Source of the DNA: Rhodococcus tukisamuensis NBRC 100609
GTDB taxonomy: Bacteria > Actinomycetota > Actinomycetes > Mycobacteriales > Mycobacteriaceae
Direction of reading: 5' to 3'
Assembly (NCBI RefSeq): GCF_001894985.1
Contig: NZ_BCXG01000001.1
Coordinates: 310,001 to 374,000, forward strand
DNA length: 64,000 bases
The position numbers and the translations under genes were made by a program. Numbering within the stretch: position 1 is the stretch's first letter; every line of letters begins with the position of its first letter. Under the pieces are notes generated by a model. The model saw only the letters and a list, made by a program, of their open reading frames with translations. It was not told where the DNA came from and ran no database searches. This document shows positions 58,205 through 64,000 of this stretch, piece by piece.

Positions 58205-59602
58205 ATGCGTCAAGCCCGGCTACCCGACGGATTCGGGGTGCGGATCGACCCGAGAGTGCGTGCCTTCTCCGGGGGACAGGTCCTCATCGGCGGTACCCCC
58301 ACTCGCATGCTCAAGCTCGCGCCCACCGCCGCCGCGATGATCGGCGACGGCTACCTCAAGGTGGTGGACTCGCAGTCCGCCGCGGTCGCGCGGCATCTCC
58401 TGGACTCCGGGGTGGCCAATCCGCGGCCGATGAGTTCACCGTCGATCCGGGACGTCACCGTGGTCATCCCGCTCCGTAACAATGCGGCGGGCCTGAACCG
58501 GTTGCTGCCCGCCCTGCGCGGACTCGAGGTCATCGTCGTCGACGACGGCTCCGACACCCCGGTGACGCCGCCGCCGGTCACCGACGGACGCGGTAGCGTG
58601 CGGGTGCTCCGACACGAGACCTCGCAGGGGCCTGCCGCCGCTCGGAATACCGGAATCGACGCCGTGACAACCGAATTCGTGGCGCTTCTGGACTCGGACG
58701 TGGTGCCGCGGTCGGGCTGGCTGGACGCGATGCTCGGTCACTTCAGCGACCCTGGGGTGGCAATGGTCGCCCCGCGGATCGTCGCGCTGGTGCCCGAGGG
58801 TGGCGTGATCGCCCGCTACGAGCATGCTCGGTCCTCCCTGGACCTGGGCCGCAAGGAGGCCTCGGTGCGGGCCGGCGGCGCGGTGTCCTACGTGCCCAGC
58901 GCCGCGATGGTGGTGCGGCGCTGCGCCCTCGACGACTGCGGCGGGTTCGACACCTCCATGCACGTCGGCGAGGACGTCGACCTGTGCTGGCGCCTGCACG
59001 ACGCGGGCTGGCGCCTACGCTACGAGCCGATCGCCCGGGTCGCGCACGACCACCGGGTCTCGTTCCGGAACTGGTTCGGCCGCAAGGTGTTCTACGGAAC
59101 CAGCGCGGCGCCGCTGGCCTCCCGGCACGCCGGGCTGGTGCCGCCGGTCGCGATGTCCTGGTGGACGCTGGCGTCCTGGGTCCTGCTGGCAACGGGCACC
59201 CGGATGGGCGTGGTCGGTGCCCTGGTCACCCAGACGGTGACGGTGGTCCGGCTGCGCCGCACCTTCCGCGAACTGGACAAGCCGACCCGGATTGCCCTGG
59301 TGCTGGCGGCGCAGGGGCTGGCCGGCGGGGCCTGGCAGTTGGCCTCGGCGATGTGCCGGCACTACTGGCCGGTGACGGTGTTCGCGGCCGTGGTGTCCCC
59401 GCGGGTGCGGCGCGCGGTGCTGGCGGTCGCGATCGCCGAGGGCGCGGCCGACTGGTGGACGCATCGAGAGCCGGGCGGGCTGGGCCCGGTCCGGCACGTG
59501 CTGTTCAAGCGGCTCGACGACATCGCCTACGGCACCGGGCTCTGGCGCGGTGCGGTGAGCGACCGCAGCCTCGCCGCGCTGACGCCCCGACTGAAGGGCT
59601 GA
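58205..59602 (+). CDS. mftF: mycofactocin glycosyltransferase MftF
   Basis: A 465-residue GT2-family glycosyltransferase that adds glucose units to mycofactocin. The N-terminal ~75 residues ([20 protein letters not shown]) are typical of MftF. They are followed by the GT-A start [30 protein letters not shown] (DxD-like) and [20 protein letters not shown], with hydrophobic helices near the C-terminus (residues ~310-400). ATG 58205 is preferred; the frame stays open upstream. 25 nt after mftE. Confidence 0.93.
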   Translation: MRQARLPDGFGVRIDPRVRAFSGGQVLIGGTPTRMLKLAPTAAAMIGDGYLKVVDSQSAAVARHLLDSGVANPRPMSSPSIRDVTVVIPLRNNAAGLNRLLPALRGLEVIVVDDGSDTPVTPPPVTDGRGSVRVLRHETSQGPAAARNTGIDAVTTEFVALLDSDVVPRSGWLDAMLGHFSDPGVAMVAPRIVALVPEGGVIARYEHARSSLDLGRKEASVRAGGAVSYVPSAAMVVRRCALDDCGGFDTSMHVGEDVDLCWRLHDAGWRLRYEPIARVAHDHRVSFRNWFGRKVFYGTSAAPLASRHAGLVPPVAMSWWTLASWVLLATGTRMGVVGALVTQTVTVVRLRRTFRELDKPTRIALVLAAQGLAGGAWQLASAMCRHYWPVTVFAAVVSPRVRRAVLAVAIAEGAADWWTHREPGGLGPVRHVLFKRLDDIAYGTGLWRGAVSDRSLAALTPRLKG

Positions 59603-59607
59603 CCCGC

Positions 59608-61074
59608 GTGCCGGCCCCGGCGCCGGTGGCCGACGTGATCGTCGTCGGCGGTGGGTCCGCAGGGTGCGTGGTCGCGGCCAGGCTCAGCGAGAACCCGGAC
59701 CGCACAGTCGTTCTGGTGGAAGCCGGCCCACCCGCCCCGGCCCCGGGCCCGGTCGGGACGCTGCCGGTCGGCCCCGCGAGCGAACTCACCTGGACCTACC
59801 CCGCCGAGCTCGAGCCGGGGATCCCGACGACCCTCGCGCGTGGGCGGGTGCTCGGCGGGTCCGGCGCGGTCAACGGCGGGTATTTCGTGCGAGGCACGGC
59901 CGCCGACTTTTCGCGCTGGCCGGCCGGCTGGTCGTACCAGGCGGTGCTGCCGTACTTCCGGCGGCTCGAGACCGACCCGGTGGGCGAGCGGCGCTGGCAC
60001 GGCGATGACGGCCCGATGCCGGTCACCCGCACACCCGCCGAGGACCTGCACCCGGTCAGTCGCGCGTTCGTCGCGGCGTGCGCCTCGGCCGGGTTCGGGT
60101 ACCGGGCGGACCTCAACGAGCCCGACGCCGTCGGGGTGGGGCCGGTGCCGCGCAATGCCGCGTCGGGACTGCGGGTCAGCACCGCCGAGGCCTACCTCGG
60201 CGCCGGCCCGGCCCGGCCCAACCTGCGGGTGCACACCGGAACCACCGCGCGCAGGTTGCTGTTCGCCGGCCCCCGGGTGGTGGGGGTGGAGGTGGAAGAG
60301 CAGGGACGGCGGCGGGCGCTGCACGCGGACCGGGTGGTGGTGTGTTGCGGCGCGGTCGCCACCCCGCACCTGCTGATGCATTCGGGTATCGGTCCGGCGC
60401 AAGAGCTTTCGGCGCTCGGCCTCGACGTACTGGTGGACAGTCGGGGAGTCGGCAGGGGATTCACCGACCATCCGGAGGTCACGCTCGGCTACCGCCGGCG
60501 CCCGCTGCCGCATCGGAGCACCACGCCGCTGCTGGAGACGGTGCTCGAGGCGGACCTCGACACCGGGCCGGTGGAGTTGCGGCCGTACACCGCCACCTTC
60601 GGTGAGGCGATCCCCGGTGTGGTGGATCCGCTCGGCCGGCTCGGGGTGGCGTTGATGCGCCCGGACAGCCGCGGCGAGGTGGTCCTGCGCTCCGCCGACC
60701 CGGCCGCCGCGCCGCTGGTCCGGTACCGGTACCTGCGGACGGCCGCGGACCGCGCGGGGATGCGCGCCGGGCTCGACCTCGCCGAGCGCCTGCTGCGCTC
60801 GGATGCGTTCGACGGGTTGCTCGAGCCACCGGAATCCGGCGCGGCGGCCGCGGCCATGCGCGCCGGCGTCGGTACCTCGATGCACCTGTCGGGCAGTTGC
60901 CGGATGGGCAGCGGGGCGCACCCCGGTGACGTGGTCGACGAGCGCTGCCGGGTGCTGGGGGTACAGGGGCTCTGGCTGGCAGACACCTCGGTGATGCCGG
61001 AGCTCACCTCCCGTGGGCCGCATGCGACGGCCGTGATGATCGCGGAGCGGGTGGCCGGGTTTCTCGAGATGTGA
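59608..61074 (+). CDS. mftG: mycofactocin dehydrogenase MftG (GMC oxidoreductase)
   Basis: A 488-residue GMC-family flavoprotein. The FAD motif DVIVVGGGSAGCVVAARLSE opens the protein; ARGRVLGGSGAVNGGYFVRG is GMC signature 1; SGSCRMGSGAHPGDVVDERC and LWLADTSVMPELTSRGPHAT carry the C-terminal active-site region. In mycobacteria MftG is needed for growth on ethanol and passes electrons from mycofactocinol to the respiratory chain. GTG start 5 nt after mftF. Confidence 0.93.
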   Translation: MPAPAPVADVIVVGGGSAGCVVAARLSENPDRTVVLVEAGPPAPAPGPVGTLPVGPASELTWTYPAELEPGIPTTLARGRVLGGSGAVNGGYFVRGTAADFSRWPAGWSYQAVLPYFRRLETDPVGERRWHGDDGPMPVTRTPAEDLHPVSRAFVAACASAGFGYRADLNEPDAVGVGPVPRNAASGLRVSTAEAYLGAGPARPNLRVHTGTTARRLLFAGPRVVGVEVEEQGRRRALHADRVVVCCGAVATPHLLMHSGIGPAQELSALGLDVLVDSRGVGRGFTDHPEVTLGYRRRPLPHRSTTPLLETVLEADLDTGPVELRPYTATFGEAIPGVVDPLGRLGVALMRPDSRGEVVLRSADPAAAPLVRYRYLRTAADRAGMRAGLDLAERLLRSDAFDGLLEPPESGAAAAAMRAGVGTSMHLSGSCRMGSGAHPGDVVDERCRVLGVQGLWLADTSVMPELTSRGPHATAVMIAERVAGFLEM

Positions 61075-61161
61075 CCAGTCTGGACGCTTGACCAGCTGTT
61101 CCTCCGCCGGCCGACGTGTGATTGGCATTACAGTGGACTCTGACGTCATGGAGGAGACCGA

Positions 61162-62493
61162 GTGACCAGACAGCCGCACGGCAACCCCTGGGTGGCCGTT
61201 CGACCGGGTGATGATGTCGCGCAGTTGGCCCGCACGAACTCGACCGCGCACAGCTCGTTCGTGGACGGGGCGTTCGCGGACGGGGCCTTCGTGGACGGGA
61301 CGGAGCGCGGCGGCGACCCGGATCGCCCCGCTGTGCGCTCGGTGGTGCTCGACTCCTGGCTGCGTAGCCGGAGCAAGGGCGTCGACCCGGACGGCCGCGA
61401 GGCCGTCGTCGACCTCGGCGCCGACGAACTCGAGCGGTACCGGTCCGCGCATCCGATGGCGTTGATCCGGCCGGTGGTGCGCAAGCTGCTGGTCGAGGAC
61501 ACGGCGGACACCGGCCTGCTGGTCGCGATCAGCGACGCCCGCGGCCGGCTGCTGTGGGTGGAGGGCGACTCCGCGGCGAAGGACCGTGCCCTGGCGATGA
61601 ACTTCGCGGAGGGCGCGGACTGGAGCGAGGAGCGGGTCGGGACCAACGCGCCCGGCACCGCCATCGCGCTCGACCACTCCGTGCAGATCTTCGGGGCCGA
61701 GCACTTCAGCCGCACCGTGCACGACTGGAGTTGTTCGGCGGCCCCGGTGCACGACCCGATGACCGGGCAGATCATCGGCGCGATCGACATCACCGGCGGC
61801 CCCCGGGTCGCGGTGCCGGAGGTGCTGGCCCTGGTCCGCGCCACGGTGGCCGCGGCGGAGTCCGAGTTGCGACTGCACCTGCTGAACTCACCCCGACTGC
61901 TCGGCGCGGGACCCCCGCGCCTGCAGGTCCTCGGGTCGCAGCGGCCCACACTCGTCCGCGACGGCGACCGGGTGACCCTCTCGCGGCGGCACGCCGAGAT
62001 CCTGCTGCTGCTCGCCGACCGGCCGGAGGGCCTGAGCACCGACCAGCTGGCGATGCTGCTCGACGAGTCGGACCTGGACTCGGTGACCGTGCGGGCCGAG
62101 ATGTCCCGGCTGCGCAAGGTGTTCGGCGCGCAGGGCCTCGGGTCGAGGCCGTACCGACTGCTCACCGACCTGGTCTCGGACGTCGGGGAGGTGCGGCGCG
62201 CGCTCGGCCGGGGCGACGCGGCGGCGGCCCTGGCCGCCTACCGCGGGCCGGTGCTGCCGGGTTCGGTCGCGCCCGGCGTCGAGGACATCCGTGAGCAGCT
62301 GCGCAGCGGAATGCAGGCGGCCCTGCTGCGCGGTGGGGACGCCGCGCTGCTGGCCCGCTGGACGTCGACCCCCGAGGGCCGCGAGGACACCGCCTCCTGG
62401 ACCGCCTACCTGTCCTCGATTGCGCCGGACTCGCCGATGTATGCGCAGGTCAGGGCGCGGGTCGAGATGCTCGACCGCAAGCTCGGCGGATGA
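61162..62493 (+). CDS. GAF-domain transcriptional regulator of aldehyde dehydrogenase
   Basis: A 443-residue regulator. An N-terminal GAF sensor region includes DTADTGLLVAISDARGRLLW, GADWSEERVGTNAPGTAIAL and PVHDPMTGQIIGAIDITGG, as in AcoR-type activators. There is no sigma54 AAA+ domain; instead a winged-helix-like region follows (LSRRHAEILLLLADRPEGLS, TVRAEMSRLRKVFGAQGLGS). A short repeat (SSFVDGAFADGAFVDGTE, residues ~33-50) lies near the start. GTG 61162 has GGAGGAGA upstream. Position before an aldehyde dehydrogenase gene suggests it activates that gene. Confidence 0.82.
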   Translation: MTRQPHGNPWVAVRPGDDVAQLARTNSTAHSSFVDGAFADGAFVDGTERGGDPDRPAVRSVVLDSWLRSRSKGVDPDGREAVVDLGADELERYRSAHPMALIRPVVRKLLVEDTADTGLLVAISDARGRLLWVEGDSAAKDRALAMNFAEGADWSEERVGTNAPGTAIALDHSVQIFGAEHFSRTVHDWSCSAAPVHDPMTGQIIGAIDITGGPRVAVPEVLALVRATVAAAESELRLHLLNSPRLLGAGPPRLQVLGSQRPTLVRDGDRVTLSRRHAEILLLLADRPEGLSTDQLAMLLDESDLDSVTVRAEMSRLRKVFGAQGLGSRPYRLLTDLVSDVGEVRRALGRGDAAAALAAYRGPVLPGSVAPGVEDIREQLRSGMQAALLRGGDAALLARWTSTPEGREDTASWTAYLSSIAPDSPMYAQVRARVEMLDRKLGG

Positions 62494-62504
62494 CTTCGCC
62501 GAAC

Positions 62505-62562
62505 GCAACGTAGTTGCAACCATCCGACTCGTAGTGTTCTGGATCACAGCCCCCTGTTCTGG
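62505..62562 (+). promoter_or_regulatory. repeat elements upstream of aldehyde dehydrogenase
   Basis: Two direct copies of TGTTCTGG start at 62535 and 62555, exactly 20 bp apart. Just before them is an inverted repeat GCAAC-GTA-GTTGC (62505-62517). These lie 70-130 bp before the aldehyde dehydrogenase ATG and are candidate sites for the GAF-domain regulator. Confidence 0.5.
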
Positions 62563-62633
62563 TCAAAACCCCAGGGGCCGTGGTCCGACGCACCTGCCCG
62601 GGCCTGGCCCCGAACACACACGAGGAGTCATCG

Positions 62634-64000
<1,367 letters not shown>

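Noticed and set aside
61074-61162. Sigma54-type promoter for the GAF regulator or aldehyde dehydrogenase
   Set aside because: No GG-N10-GC pair with proper flanks is present, and the regulator lacks the AAA+ domain required for sigma54 activation.
61148-61165. Mini upstream ORF (ATG to TGA, five codons) overlapping the GAF regulator start
   Set aside because: The ATG lies within the Shine-Dalgarno area (ATGGAGGAGACC) and has no ribosome site of its own; coincidence is likelier than a leader peptide.

Overview
The window is GC-rich, gene-dense actinobacterial DNA. Several features point to a mycolic-acid-containing member of the Mycobacteriales, most likely Rhodococcus, Nocardia or a close relative: the rpoC...rpsL-rpsG-fusA-tuf axis, a complete mycofactocin (mft) gene set, KstR-type steroid operators with a kshB gene, Mce-associated proteins, and an acyl-CoA carboxylase operon in the order of M. 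tuberculosis Rv0976c-Rv0971c. I saw no tRNA, rRNA, insertion sequence, prophage or CRISPR array.

Layout. 1-11.9 kb: end of rpoC, then single genes and pairs (FprB ferredoxin/ferredoxin-NADP reductase, thioesterase, quinone oxidoreductase, SixA-like phosphatase, MarR+MFS efflux pair, D-amino-acid oxidase/methyltransferase group, acyl-CoA dehydrogenase, SRPBCC protein, DUF309 protein). 11.9-12.9 kb and 22.5-23.7 kb: five very short, signal-less, Ser/Phe/Gly-rich peptides on the minus strand, each with a strong Shine-Dalgarno sequence and most with a hairpin terminator. They resemble corynebacterial PorA/PorH small porins in size and composition. 13.2-23.5 kb: a tightly coupled operon (DinB-like protein, AtuA-like protein, FadE13, AccD2, AccA2, FadE12, EchA7), then a TetR gene. 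24.1-26.0 kb: a sulfatase whose N-terminus carries six perfect 30-bp tandem repeats ahead of a Tat signal. 26.2-30.8 kb: rpsL-rpsG-fusA-tuf. 30.9-33.4 kb: a five-gene Asp23/alkaline-shock operon with 4-8 bp overlaps. 33.5-37.5 kb: two Mce-associated proteins, a ferredoxin reductase (Rv0688 type) and a DUF35/thiolase-like pair. 37.6-42.8 kb: MarR+racemase, TetR+SPW membrane protein, AlkD-like protein, KshB and another TetR.

42.9-64 kb is the mycofactocin region. mftR diverges from mftA-B-C-D followed by two FadH/OYE-type oxidoreductases. About 7 kb of other genes follow (hypothetical protein, phosphatase, MFS+TetR, thiolase, MarR+MFS). Then come mftE-F-G, a GAF-domain regulator and an aldehyde dehydrogenase cut by the window end. 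The set can make the redox cofactor mycofactocin (MftA precursor, MftB/C/E/D maturation, MftF glycosylation) and connect it to alcohol/aldehyde oxidation (MftG, aldehyde dehydrogenase). mftEFG sit directly behind a MarR-MFS pair with short gaps, so this half of the pathway may be transcribed separately from mftABCD.

Regulation can be read at many points: KstR-like motifs upstream of four oxidoreductase genes, clear palindromes in front of TetR/MarR-linked genes, a perfect CRP/GlxR-type box among the small peptides, and long GC-rich hairpins at convergent gene ends. Product names rest on motif and family recognition by eye; no database search was run.
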